The notes under the pieces: model-generated
What the model saw: only the letters and a program-made list of their open reading frames with translations
Told to the model about the DNA's origin: nothing
The model's database searches: none
NCBI RefSeq assembly: GCF_014257025.1
Contig: NZ_JACMSF010000033.1
Coordinates: 35,781 to 99,780, forward strand
Source of the DNA: Streptomyces cupreus
Lineage (GTDB): Bacteria; Actinomycetota; Actinomycetes; Streptomycetales; Streptomycetaceae
Length of the DNA: 64,000 nucleotides
Reading direction: 5' to 3'
Shown: positions 33,507 to 42,249 of the stretch, piece after piece
Numbering within the stretch: position 1 is the stretch's first letter
Layout of the letters: the number at the start of each line of letters is the position of its first letter
Translations under genes and position numbers: made by a program

Positions 33507-34096
33507 TTGGTCGCTCCCAGCAGCCGCTCGACGTACTTGGCGACGACGTCGACTTCCAGGTTGACCGGGTCGCCGGGCTGCTTGATGCCGAGCGTGGTCA
33601 GGGCGAGGGTGGTGGGGATGAGGCTGACGGTGAAGTAGTCGGGGCCCGCGTCGACGACGGTGAGGCTGATGCCGTCGACGGTGATGGAGCCCTTCTCCAC
33701 GACGTACCGGGCGAGGTCCGCGGGGAGCGAGATCTTGATGATCTCCCAGTTGTCGGAGGGCTTGCGCTCCAGCACCGCGCCGGTGCCGTCGACATGGCCC
33801 TGCACGATGTGGCCGCCGAGGCGGGCGCCGACCGCGGTGGGGCGCTCCAGGTTGACACGGGAGCCGACGTCGAGGGCGCCCAGGCTGGAGCGGTTCAGGG
33901 TCTCGGCCATCACATCGGCGGTGAACTCGTCGCCCTCGTGGTCCACGACCGTGAGGCAGACGCCGTTGACCGCGATGGAGTCGCCGTGCTTGGCGCCGTC
34001 GGTGACGACGGGGCCGCGCAGACGGAAGCGACAGGCGTCGCCGAGGTTCTCGACGGCGGTGATCTCGCCCAGCTCTTCGACGATTCCGGTGAACAC
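33503..34096 (-). CDS. ribE: Riboflavin synthase alpha subunit
   Basis: This 197-residue enzyme dismutates two lumazines to riboflavin. The two homologous lumazine-binding halves are visible: MFTGIVEELGEI...GDSIAVNGVCLTVV and GGHIVQGHVDGTGAVL...GSITVDGISLTVVDA. The GTG start is preceded by AGGAGG. It is the first gene of the operon, about 150 nt downstream of the FMN riboswitch. Confidence 0.97.
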   Translation of the reverse strand: MFTGIVEELGEITAVENLGDACRFRLRGPVVTDGAKHGDSIAVNGVCLTVVDHEGDEFTADVMAETLNRSSLGALDVGSRVNLERPTAVGARLGGHIVQGHVDGTGAVLERKPSDNWEIIKISLPADLARYVVEKGSITVDGISLTVVDAGPDYFTVSLIPTTLALTTLGIKQPGDPVNLEVDVVAKYVERLLGATK

Positions 34097-34246
34097 TTCC
34101 CGGGTCCTCCTGCCTCATGGGGCACGGACTCCGGGGCTGTCGAAGAACGACAGAGACTACGGACGACGACACCGGGGGCGACGCCGGAAAGATCCATCCG
34201 CGAGGGACGAACTCAAATCGGCGGCGCGCACGAATGCCCGCCCGCC

Positions 34247-34373
34247 GCGCACTGCCTCCCATCCGGACTTTAACCGTCGGTCCAGGAATTTCACCTGGTC
34301 AACCGGCCGCTGGAAGCGGTCGGGTCGCGGACTGTAACCGCCGGTTCGGACTTTCACCGACCCCGGAGTGCGC
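34247..34373 (-). promoter_or_regulatory. FMN riboswitch (RFN element)
   Basis: On the minus strand the P1 stem pairs GCGCAC (34368-34373) with GTGCGC (34247-34252). Between them are the conserved RFN blocks CTCCGGGGTCGGTGAAAGTC, CGAACCGGCGGTTACAGTCC, the paired GACCAGG/CCTGG arm, and GACGGTTAAAGTCCGGATGG followed by GAGGCAGTGCGC. FMN binding should repress the ribE-ribM-ribBA-ribH-hisE-hisG transcript. The 150-nt segment down to ribE contains CTGTCG-ttctt-CGACAG and a small TGCC/GGCA stem beside the ribE ribosome binding site, so the platform may act on translation. Confidence 0.95.
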
Positions 34374-34487
34374 TGCTTCTGGTACAGGGCCAGTGTGCCA
34401 CGCCGGGTGGGCGTCCATGCGGGTGAGGGCTGTGGGGTGGCTCACAGGCTGTCCGGATGGACTTCTTCGCTCCTGAATCCATTCCCG

Positions 34488-34533
34488 AATTGGTCCATAC
34501 CTATTGACTCATTGGTCTAGTCCTCCCTAAGGT
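34488..34533 (+). promoter_or_regulatory. Chitinase promoter with two DasR-type (dre) elements
   Basis: A dre-like site ATTGGTCCATACCTAT (34489-34504) precedes -35 TTGACT (34504-34509), a second dre-like ATTGGTCTAGTCC (34511-34523) lies in the 18-bp spacer, and TAAGGT (34528-34533) is the -10. The order and spacing copy those of the promoter at 19948-19992 base for base in layout. Confidence 0.85.
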
Positions 34534-34562
34534 CTGCGCAACTTCCGTGGAGAGGAACCGAC

Positions 34563-36884
34563 TTGCTGTCACGCAACCGAGCGAGACCCGCCCTGCTCGG
34601 CGCGGCGGCCACGGTCGCAGGACTGGTGCTCGCCGGGCTCCCGGCCACCGTCTCGCACGCCGCCGACCAGGAGTCCTGCCGCCCCGACGGGCTCTACAAG
34701 ACGCCCGGCGTCGATGTCCCGTACTGCTCGGTCTACGACGCCGAGGGCCGGGAGAAGATGGGCGCCGACCACCAGCGCCGGGTGATCGGCTACTTCACCG
34801 GCTGGCGCACCGGCAAGGACGGCACGCCCGCCTATCTCGCCCCGGACATCCCATGGGACAAGGTCACGCACCTCAACTACGCGTTCGCGCACATCGACGG
34901 CTCGAACAAGATCTCCGTCGGCACGGACAGCGCGACCAACGCGGCGACCGGGATGACCTGGCCGGGCGTGAGCGGCGCCGAGATGGATCCCGCGTTCTCC
35001 TACAAGGGCCATTTCAACCTGCTCAACAAATTCAAGAAGCAGCATCCGAACGTCAAGACGCTGATATCGGTAGGCGGTTGGGCCGAGACCGGCGGCTATT
35101 TCGCGGACGACGGCACGCGCGTGAACTCGGGCGGCTTCTACTCGATGGCGACCAACGCCGACGGCTCGGTCAATCAGGCGGGCATCGACACCTTCGCCGA
35201 TTCCGCGGTCGACTTCATCAGGAAGTACGGCTTCAACGGCGTCGACATCGACTACGAGTACCCGACGACGATGAAGGACGCGGGCAACCCGCTCGACTGG
35301 TCCCTCTCCAACGCCCGCAGGTCAGGCCTGGTCAAGGGCTACGCGGCCCTGATGAAGACCCTGCGCGAGAAGCTCGACCGGGCGGGCGCGGCGGACGGCA
35401 GGCACTATCTTCTCTCGGTCGCGGCACCTTCCTCCGGATATCTGCTGCGCGGCATGGAGACCTTCCAGGTCCAGAAGTACCTGGACTACGTCAACATCAT
35501 GTCGTACGACCTCCATGGCGCCTGGAACGAGTACGTCGGCCCGAACGCCTCGCTCTTCGACGACGGCAAGGACGCCGAACTCGCCGCCGCGGGCGTGTAT
35601 TCGACCGCCCAGTACGGCGGAATCGGCTATCTGAACACCGACTGGTCGTATCACTACTTCCGCGGTTCGATGCCGGCCGGACGGATCAACATCGGCCTCC
35701 CCTACTACACAAGGGGATTCAAGAACGTCACCGGCGGGACCGACGGGCTGTGGGGCAAGGCGGCGTCCACGAACTGCCCTGCCGGATCCGGGCTCACCAA
35801 GTGCGGTGACGGTGCCACCGGGATCGACAACCTCTGGCACGACCTCGACACCAACGGCAAGGAGTCGCCCGCTGGTTCGAACCCGATGTGGCACGCCAAG
35901 AACCTGGAGAAGGGCGTCGTCGGGGACTACATGACGAAGTACGGCTTCCCCGCCGGCACCGAGCTGACCGGAACCTACGCCCGTAAGTACGACTCCACGC
36001 TGGTCGCGCCGTGGCTGTGGAACGCCGAGAAGAAGGTGTTCCTGTCCACCGAGGACGAGCAGTCGGTGAACGCCAAGGCCGACTACGTCGTCGAGAACGG
36101 CATCGGCGGCACGATGGTGTGGGAGCTGGCCGGTGACTACGGCTGGAACGCGGCGAAGGGGCAGTACGAGCCGGGGTCGACGCTGACGACGGCGATGTAC
36201 GAGAAGTTCAAGTCCGCCTCCCCGTACGGCGCGAAGCGGTCGACGGTCGATCTGCCGGGCAAGGCGCTGAACATCGGTGTGGAGTTCGGTCAGTTCCCGC
36301 TGGGTGACTCCAACTACCCGATCAGTCCGAAGCTGAAGATCACGAACAACACGTCGGCGACGCTGCCGGGTGGGACGGAGTTCCGGTTCGACTACGGCAC
36401 TTCGGCTCCCGGGAACGCCAAGGACCAGTCCGGGTGGGGTACTTCGGTGATCCGCAGTGACCACACCGGGAGCAATGTCGGCGGGCTGAAGGGCGACCAC
36501 CACCGTGTCTCGCTGAAGCTGCCGAGCTGGCAGACGCTGGCGCCCGGGGCGTCGGTGGAGCTGGACTTCGTGTACTACCTGCCGGTGTCGACGCCGTCGA
36601 ACTGGACGGTGACGTTCGGGGGGACGACGTATGCGCTGGCGGGGGATCTCACTCGGGGCACGACGGTGGTGGAGCCGGGGAGCGGGACTCCCACTCCGTC
36701 GCCGACTCCCTCCGACGGGACCGGCTCGTGCACGGCTCCGGCCTGGAGCGCGAGCACGGAGTACGGCGGGGGCGGCACCGTGTCCCACCAGGGCCACTCG
36801 TGGAAGGCCAAGTGGTGGACGAAGGGCGAGGAGCCCGGGACCACCGGTGAATGGGGTGTGTGGCAGGACCTCGGCGCCTGCTGA
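34563..36884 (+). CDS. Secreted modular GH18 chitinase with C-terminal chitin-binding domains
   Basis: This 773-residue protein has a signal peptide (about 1-33), a GH18 domain with LISVGGW at 168-174 and GVDIDYEYP giving catalytic Glu232, then a beta-rich module of about 150 residues (from LNIGVEFGQFPLGDSNYP), a Pro/Thr/Ser linker (GTPTPSPTPSDGTG) and a C-terminal CBM5/12 (WSASTEYGGGGTVSHQGHSW...WGVWQDLG) for chitin binding. It probably corresponds to the S. coelicolor chitinase called ChiI, though I am not certain. The TTG start follows AGAGGA. DasR control is implied by the promoter. Confidence 0.92.
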   Translation: MLSRNRARPALLGAAATVAGLVLAGLPATVSHAADQESCRPDGLYKTPGVDVPYCSVYDAEGREKMGADHQRRVIGYFTGWRTGKDGTPAYLAPDIPWDKVTHLNYAFAHIDGSNKISVGTDSATNAATGMTWPGVSGAEMDPAFSYKGHFNLLNKFKKQHPNVKTLISVGGWAETGGYFADDGTRVNSGGFYSMATNADGSVNQAGIDTFADSAVDFIRKYGFNGVDIDYEYPTTMKDAGNPLDWSLSNARRSGLVKGYAALMKTLREKLDRAGAADGRHYLLSVAAPSSGYLLRGMETFQVQKYLDYVNIMSYDLHGAWNEYVGPNASLFDDGKDAELAAAGVYSTAQYGGIGYLNTDWSYHYFRGSMPAGRINIGLPYYTRGFKNVTGGTDGLWGKAASTNCPAGSGLTKCGDGATGIDNLWHDLDTNGKESPAGSNPMWHAKNLEKGVVGDYMTKYGFPAGTELTGTYARKYDSTLVAPWLWNAEKKVFLSTEDEQSVNAKADYVVENGIGGTMVWELAGDYGWNAAKGQYEPGSTLTTAMYEKFKSASPYGAKRSTVDLPGKALNIGVEFGQFPLGDSNYPISPKLKITNNTSATLPGGTEFRFDYGTSAPGNAKDQSGWGTSVIRSDHTGSNVGGLKGDHHRVSLKLPSWQTLAPGASVELDFVYYLPVSTPSNWTVTFGGTTYALAGDLTRGTTVVEPGSGTPTPSPTPSDGTGSCTAPAWSASTEYGGGGTVSHQGHSWKAKWWTKGEEPGTTGEWGVWQDLGAC

Positions 36885-36900
36885 GCCCCGCGCTCGGACC

Positions 36901-36942
36901 GGCCCGGCGGCGGTGACGACGGCCCTTGCCCGCCGCCGGGCC
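36901..36942 (+). terminator. Terminator after the modular chitinase
   Basis: Perfect 13-bp arms (36901-36913 and 36930-36942) of GGCCCGGCGGCGG and its complement enclose a 16-nt loop, beginning 17 bp after the stop codon. Confidence 0.7.
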
Positions 36943-37019
36943 TCCAACATCCCGACGAACTAGGGTTCGTCATGACTGAACTGGCTTAGCGGCTTCGGCC
37001 TGCGAAAGGACGGAACAGC

Positions 37020-37763
37020 ATGACCTCGATCCTGGTGACCGGCGGTACCGGAACCCTCGGGCGGCTCGTCGTGGAGCGGCTGGGGGCGGACGGGCACGAG
37101 GTGCGGGTGCTCAGCAGGCACACGCAGCCGTACGCCGTGGATCTGCGTGAGGGCGGGCCCGGGCTGGACGCGGCCGTCTCCGGTGTGGACACGATCGTGC
37201 ACTGCGCCAGTTCGCCGCGCGGTGGGGACGAGGAGGCGGCGTCGCATCTGATCGCGGCGGCGCGGAGGGCGGGGGTGGGCCATCTGGTCTACATCTCGAT
37301 CGTCGGCGTCGACCGGGTGCCGTTCGGCTACTACCGGAGCAAGCTCGCGGTGGAGAAGCTGATCGAGAACTCGGGCGTCGGCTTCACGATCCTGCGGGCG
37401 ACACAGTTCCACGACTTGCTGGTGCAGGTCTTCGGGGTCCTGTCCAAGCCGCCGGTGATGCTGCTCCCGGCGGGGGTGCGGGACCAGCCGGTCGACGTGG
37501 CGGAGGTGGCGGACCGTCTGGTCGAACTGGCTCTGGCCGCCCCCGCGGGCCGGGTCGAGGACATGGCGGGGCCGGAGGCGCGGGCGCTCGACTCCCTGGC
37601 CCGGGCCTACCTGAAGGCGACGGGTCGGAAGCGGCGGGTGGTGAACGTGCCTCTGGCGGGCAAGGCGTACCGGGCCTTCAGAGCTGGGGGCCACTTGGCG
37701 CCGGAGCGTGCGGTGGGGAAGGGCACGTTCGACGAGCATCTGGCGGTACGTTTCGGCCGCTGA
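37020..37763 (+). CDS. NAD(P)-binding NmrA/atypical SDR protein
   Basis: This 247-residue protein has the atypical SDR dinucleotide motif LVTGGTGTLGRLVVERL at the N-terminus, VDTIVHCASSPRGGD and LVYISIVGVDRVPFGYYRSKLAVE with the YxxxK pair. Members include redox sensors and isomerase- or reductase-like proteins; the reaction here is unknown. AAGGA lies 9 nt before the ATG. It is flanked by the chitinase and a convergent ROK regulator. Confidence 0.88.
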   Translation: MTSILVTGGTGTLGRLVVERLGADGHEVRVLSRHTQPYAVDLREGGPGLDAAVSGVDTIVHCASSPRGGDEEAASHLIAAARRAGVGHLVYISIVGVDRVPFGYYRSKLAVEKLIENSGVGFTILRATQFHDLLVQVFGVLSKPPVMLLPAGVRDQPVDVAEVADRLVELALAAPAGRVEDMAGPEARALDSLARAYLKATGRKRRVVNVPLAGKAYRAFRAGGHLAPERAVGKGTFDEHLAVRFGR

Positions 37764-37787
37764 GACGCTTCTTCGCCCCCGCCGCCC

Positions 37788-38978
37788 CTAGCGCACGGGC
37801 GGAGCGAACAGTTCCTCCTGGGCCCGGTCCCGCGCCGTCAGCAGTGCCCCCCGCAGCACCGCCTCCCCGCCCAGCCTGCCGGCCCGTACCTCCGTGGGCA
37901 GCGGGGACAGGTGGAGCAGGCGGTCCTGGACTCTTGCCGCCAGTTCCTCTCCGCCCGCTCGCCCGATCTCGCCCCCGAGGACCACGCAGCCAGGGTCCAG
38001 GACCGAGATCACCGCGGCGGCGCCGAGGGCCAGGCGGTCGGCGAGGGTGTTCAGGAAGGCGCCGTGGGGAGCGAGGGACGCGGATTCCGCCGCCGTACGG
38101 ACCAGGGTCGCCGCATGTGGTTCGCCCGGTGCCTCCGGCGCCGTCACTCCGTGTTCCGCCGCCAGTTCCGCGATCGCCGCCGCCCCCGCCAGGGAGTGGA
38201 AGCCACCGTCGCAGCCCGTCGCCGAGGGCAGGCCCGTCGTGCCCGGTACCGGAAGGAAGCCGATCTCGCCCGTGCCGCCCGAGGCGCCCCGGCGCAGGAC
38301 GCCGTCCAGGACGACCGCGGCGCCGACGCCCACGCCGAGCCAGAGGAGGACGAAGGTGTCGCGGTCCGCCGCGGCTCCGTCCCGCTGTTCCGCCACCGCC
38401 GCCAGGTTCGTCTCGTTCTCCACGCTGACCCGCGCCTCGGGAAGCCGCTCCTGGAGCGCCGCCACGAGACGCCGGTGCCACTCCGGAAGGCCCGTGGAGC
38501 TGCGCAGTTCACCCGTCGCCGGGTCGATCAGGCCCGGCGCGCCGATGCCGACCGTGTGCGGCCGGTCCACGCCCGCCTCTTTGACCGCCCGCTCCACCAG
38601 CGCCACCGCCTGCTCCACGGCGGGGCCCGTTCCCACGCCCCCGTCGATCGGCGCCGACGCCTCCGCGAGCACCTCGCCCACCAGGTCGGACACGGCCACC
38701 GCGACCCCCTCGGTGCGCACATCCAGCGCCGCAAGATGCGCCCGGCCGGCGACGATGCCGTACACCTTGGCGTTGGGTCCCCGGCGTTGCTCGCCCGACT
38801 CCCCCACGACCTCGATCAGTCCGGCGGCGGTGAGGCGGTCGACGAGGTCGGCGACGCTCGGCCGGGACAGTCCGGTCAGCTCCTTGAGCCGCCCCGCCGT
38901 CAACGGGCCCTCCTGCTGGAGCAGGCGCAGGGCCAGCCGGTCGTTGATGGCCCGGGCGGTGCTGGGGGATGCGGACAT
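37788..38978 (-). CDS. ROK-family transcriptional regulator
   Basis: This 396-residue protein joins an N-terminal winged helix (RLALRLLQQEGPLTAGRLKELTGLSRPSVADLVDRL in parts) to a ROK sugar-kinase-like domain with HTVGIGAPGLIDPATGEL, the VENETNLAAVAEQ segment, GASGGTGEIGFLPV and a zinc-type CDGG near 217. The kinase-like ATP site looks degenerate, as usual for ROK repressors that bind sugars. GAAGGATC precedes the ATG. It is divergent from an MFS transporter, with a good inverted repeat between them. Confidence 0.9.
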   Translation of the reverse strand: MSASPSTARAINDRLALRLLQQEGPLTAGRLKELTGLSRPSVADLVDRLTAAGLIEVVGESGEQRRGPNAKVYGIVAGRAHLAALDVRTEGVAVAVSDLVGEVLAEASAPIDGGVGTGPAVEQAVALVERAVKEAGVDRPHTVGIGAPGLIDPATGELRSSTGLPEWHRRLVAALQERLPEARVSVENETNLAAVAEQRDGAAADRDTFVLLWLGVGVGAAVVLDGVLRRGASGGTGEIGFLPVPGTTGLPSATGCDGGFHSLAGAAAIAELAAEHGVTAPEAPGEPHAATLVRTAAESASLAPHGAFLNTLADRLALGAAAVISVLDPGCVVLGGEIGRAGGEELAARVQDRLLHLSPLPTEVRAGRLGGEAVLRGALLTARDRAQEELFAPPVR

Positions 38979-39034
38979 GCCGGGATCCTTCCAGATCGGC
39001 GTGGCCGTGCGATGCGCGGCCTCTGATCCCCTAT

Positions 39035-39057
39035 CTATCAGGCAGGGTTCCTGATAG
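39035..39057. promoter_or_regulatory. Candidate ROK operator between the ROK gene and the MFS gene
   Basis: CTATCAGG (39035-39042) and CCTGATAG (39050-39057) form an exact inverted repeat with a 7-bp spacer in the 116-bp divergent region. The spacing and A/T-rich outer arms suit a dimeric winged-helix repressor acting on both promoters. Confidence 0.6.
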
Positions 39058-39094
39058 TTTACGCCACCAGCAGACGCGAGGGAGGGGCCTGAGC

Positions 39095-40306
39095 ATGAGT
39101 GACGTGGTCTACGACGGACGCGAGGTGAGGCGGGCGCGCTATGCCGTGGCCGCCGTCTTCACCGTGCACGGAGCCGTGACCGGCTCGTTCGCGACCCGTG
39201 TGCCATGGATCCAGGACCACGCCTCGGTGAGCGCGGGCCAGTTGGGGCTCGCCCTGGCCTTCCCCGCGCTCGGCGCCTCCGTGGCGATGCCGCTCGCCGG
39301 AGGCATCACCCACCGGTTCGGTGCCCGGGGCGCCCTGCGCGCGCTGATCGCAATGTGGACGCTCGCCCTGGTGCTGCCGTCCCTCGCCCCGAACCTCCTC
39401 ACCCTCTGCCTCGCCCTGTTCGTCTACGGCGCCACCTCCGGAATGGCGGACGTCGCGATGAACGCGCTCGGTGTGGAGGTGGAGAACCGCCTGGGCCGGT
39501 CGATCATGTCCGGCCTGCACGGCATGTGGAGCGCGGGCGCCGTCCTCGGCTCGCTCGGCGGCACACTCGCCGCACACCTGGGCACCGACGCACGGCTGCA
39601 CCACCTGGTGGCGGCGGCCGTACTGACGATCCTCGGTGTGGCCGCCTGCGCCTGGGTGCTCGACCTCCAGCCGGCCCAGGACGAGGAACCCCCGCCCCGG
39701 TTCGCGCTGCCGCCCCGCTCGGCACTGCTCATCGGCGCGGTCGGATTCTGCGCGGTGTTCGCGGAGGGCGCGAGCCTGGACTGGTCCGCGGTCTATCTGC
39801 GCGACGAGTTGGCGGCCTCGGCCGGTCTGGCCGCCGCCTGCACGATGGGCTTCACGCTCACCATGGCCGTCGCCCGGATCGCGGGCGACAAGGTGGTGGA
39901 CCGGTACGGCGCCGTGCGCACCGTCCGTACCGGCGGTGTCCTCGCGGCCGTCGGCGGTCTGCTGATCGTCGTGGCGAACCATCCCGTGCCGGCGATGACC
40001 GGCTTCGGTCTGATGGGCCTGGGCATCGCGGTGGTCGTGCCGCTGTGCTTCGCCGCGGCGGGCCGCAGCGGCCCCAACCCCAGTCAGGCCATCGCGGGCG
40101 TCGCGACCATCACGTACACCTCGGGCCTGGTCGCGCCCAGCGCGATCGGCGGTCTTGCCCAGGCGACCAGCCTGGTGGTGTCGTTCGGTCTGGTGACGCT
40201 GCTGGCGACCGGGCTCGCCGCCTTCGCGGGCGTACTGCGCACCGCCGAGCGCAAGCCCGCGACGATCAGCCGGCCGGACGCAGCAGTTCCCGACCCGCGG
40301 CCCTGA
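39095..40306 (+). CDS. MFS transporter
   Basis: This 403-residue protein has about twelve hydrophobic helices, with GGITHRFGARGALRALIAMWTLA as the loop 2-3 region and a long periplasmic-side-free profile. It resembles the fucose-permease/YbjJ-like branch (FVYGATSGMADVAMNALGVEVENRLG; GLHGMWSAGAVLGSLGG), so a sugar or a drug substrate is possible. I choose the ATG at 39095 after GGGAGGGG. The divergent ROK regulator supports a sugar. The 3' end overlaps the convergent thioesterase by 41 bp. Confidence 0.88.
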   Translation: MSDVVYDGREVRRARYAVAAVFTVHGAVTGSFATRVPWIQDHASVSAGQLGLALAFPALGASVAMPLAGGITHRFGARGALRALIAMWTLALVLPSLAPNLLTLCLALFVYGATSGMADVAMNALGVEVENRLGRSIMSGLHGMWSAGAVLGSLGGTLAAHLGTDARLHHLVAAAVLTILGVAACAWVLDLQPAQDEEPPPRFALPPRSALLIGAVGFCAVFAEGASLDWSAVYLRDELAASAGLAAACTMGFTLTMAVARIAGDKVVDRYGAVRTVRTGGVLAAVGGLLIVVANHPVPAMTGFGLMGLGIAVVVPLCFAAAGRSGPNPSQAIAGVATITYTSGLVAPSAIGGLAQATSLVVSFGLVTLLATGLAAFAGVLRTAERKPATISRPDAAVPDPRP

Positions 40307-40724
40307 ACCGCTCGCTCCACGGCGCCGGCCTGAGCGTCGCGGAGTCGAGCCGGACCAGCACCCGGGCACCCTCGGCGTAGGTCACCGCGCCGTCCGCCGA
40401 GCAGAAGCGGAAGCCGTAGGTCAGCCCGGTGTTGCCGAGCCGCTCCAGCCAGAGGTGGACGGCGTAGCCGCCGGGCTTGGTCACCGGCGCCTCGTAGCTG
40501 ATCCGCAGTTCCTTGACCGCGTTGCAGGCGTCGCCGGCCGCGGCCCAGTCGCCCTCGAAGCGGAAGCCGTGCTCCTGCCACAGCTCGGCCCAGGCCCGCT
40601 CGACCATCACCGGGTAGCGGGCGTTGTGCAGCAGCCCGAGCGCGTCCAGGTCGTCGAAGTGGACGGTGACGGGGATCAGCCGGCCGTACGACAGGGCGGG
40701 GGCGATCGGGACTTCGGCGGTCAT
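40266..40724 (-). CDS. Acyl-CoA thioesterase (hot-dog fold)
   Basis: This 152-residue protein is a 4HBT-type hot-dog thioesterase: VTVHFDDLDALGLLHNARYPVMVERA carries the catalytic Asp and the family H-N-A-R-Y motif, followed by a helix and KELRISYEAPVTKPGGYAV and GLTYGFRFCSADGAVTYAEGARV. GGGAG precedes the ATG at 40722-40724. It should hydrolyse an acyl- or aryl-CoA, but chain specificity is unknown. It ends inside the convergent MFS gene. Confidence 0.9.
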   Translation of the reverse strand: MTAEVPIAPALSYGRLIPVTVHFDDLDALGLLHNARYPVMVERAWAELWQEHGFRFEGDWAAAGDACNAVKELRISYEAPVTKPGGYAVHLWLERLGNTGLTYGFRFCSADGAVTYAEGARVLVRLDSATLRPAPWSERFRAAGRELLRPAG

Positions 40725-40869
40725 GGGTCGTACTCCCGGACAGTTGAAACGCGGACCTCTCATCCTAAGCGGACGCTCAGCACCCCTGTTCACCTGGACC
40801 TCAGCATCCCCATTCACCCCTGACAATGGTCCGGACACCCGCACGCACGCCCGAAAGCGAAACCGCACC

Positions 40870-42249
40870 ATGGATCTTGGCGTCCGCTGGAAACTGCACG
40901 GCGACGGACGCACGCCGGCGCCCGGAGCGGTGGTCCGGCCCGACGAACGGCTCTCCTGGCCGCGCACGGCCGGGCTCGGCGCCCAGCATGTGGTGGCGAT
41001 GTTCGGGGCGTCCTTCGTGGCCCCGGTCCTGATGGGCCTCGACCCCAATCTGGCGATCATGATGTCGGGCGTCGCGACCATGGTCTTCCTGCTCGCCACG
41101 CGCGGCCGGGTGCCCAGCTATCTGGGCTGCTCGCTGTCCTTCGTGGGCGTCGCGGCGGTCATCCGCGCCGAGGGCGGCACCAGCGCCACCGTGACCGGCG
41201 CGGTCCTGGTCGTCGGTGTCGCGCTTTTCCTCGTCGGCGTCGCCGTCCAGCGCTTCGGCGCACGGATCATCCACGCCGCGATGCCGCCGATCGTCACGGG
41301 CGCGGTCGTGATGCTGATCGGCTTCAACCTCGCGCCGGTCACCGCGAGCACCTACTGGCCCCAGGACCAGTGGACCGCCCTGCTGGTGATGCTCTTCACC
41401 GGCCTGGCCGTCGTCTGTCTGCGCGGTTTCTGGTCCCGGATCGCGATCTTCCTCGGACTGATCTTCGGCTACGGCATCTCCTGGGCCTTCGACCGGATCT
41501 TCGGGAAGATCCACTCGGTCGACGCGAGCGGCAGGCTCACCGACCACTGGCGCCTGGACCTCTCCGGCGTCGGCCAGGCCGACTGGATCGGACTGCCCAC
41601 CGTCCACGGCCCGTCCTTCGAGTGGTCGGCGATCCTGGTCGCCCTGCCCGTCGTCATCGCCCTCGTCGCCGAGAACGCAGGACACGTCAAGGCCGTCGGC
41701 GAGATGACCGGCGACGACCTGGACGACAAGCTCGGCACCGCGATCTCCGCCGACGGCGTCGGCTCCGTGCTCTCCACCGCGGTCGGCGGCCCGCCCACCA
41801 CCACGTACTCCGAGAACATCGGCGTCATGGCGGCCACCCGCGTCTATTCCACGGCCGCGTACTGGGCCGCCGCCTGTTTCGCCCTCCTCTTCGGCCTGTG
41901 CCCGAAGTTCGGCGCGATCGTCGCCGCCATCCCGGGCGGCGTCCTCGGCGGCATCACCGTCATCCTGTACGGCATGATCGGCCTGCTCGGCGCGCAGATC
42001 TGGATCAACGCCGAGGTGGACCTGCGCAACCCGCTCAACCTGGTGCCGGCCGCCGCGGGCATCATCATCGGCGTCGGCAACGTCACCATGGAGTTCACCG
42101 ACACCTTCGAGCTGAGCGGCATCGCGCTGGGCACCCTGGTCGTCATCACCGGCTACCACGCCCTGCGCTTCTTCGCCCCGGCCCACCTCAAGACACAGGA
42201 GCCGCTCCTCGACGAGGGCACGTCCTCCTACGGCGAGGCCAGGTCGTAG
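40870..42249 (+). CDS. NCS2-family nucleobase permease (uracil/xanthine type)
   Basis: This 459-residue protein has 12-14 helices and NCS2 motifs: GLGAQHVVAMFGASFVAPVLMGLDPNLAIMMSG, LVALPVVIALVAENAGHVKAVGEMTG with the QH/E substrate determinants, and AVGGPPTTTYSENIGVMAATRVYST. UraA and RutG uracil:proton symporters share this set. The ATG at 40870 has only a weak ribosome binding site, and the longer upstream frame overlaps the divergent thioesterase, so it is rejected. Its 3' end overlaps the convergent GH6 gene by 22 bp. Confidence 0.92.
   Translation: MDLGVRWKLHGDGRTPAPGAVVRPDERLSWPRTAGLGAQHVVAMFGASFVAPVLMGLDPNLAIMMSGVATMVFLLATRGRVPSYLGCSLSFVGVAAVIRAEGGTSATVTGAVLVVGVALFLVGVAVQRFGARIIHAAMPPIVTGAVVMLIGFNLAPVTASTYWPQDQWTALLVMLFTGLAVVCLRGFWSRIAIFLGLIFGYGISWAFDRIFGKIHSVDASGRLTDHWRLDLSGVGQADWIGLPTVHGPSFEWSAILVALPVVIALVAENAGHVKAVGEMTGDDLDDKLGTAISADGVGSVLSTAVGGPPTTTYSENIGVMAATRVYSTAAYWAAACFALLFGLCPKFGAIVAAIPGGVLGGITVILYGMIGLLGAQIWINAEVDLRNPLNLVPAAAGIIIGVGNVTMEFTDTFELSGIALGTLVVITGYHALRFFAPAHLKTQEPLLDEGTSSYGEARS

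Noticed and set aside
32865..34262. A long frame joining ribM to sequence upstream through ribE and the riboswitch
   Set aside because: It is out of frame with ribE; ribM has its own GTG with GGGAG and a 4-bp overlap with the ribE stop.
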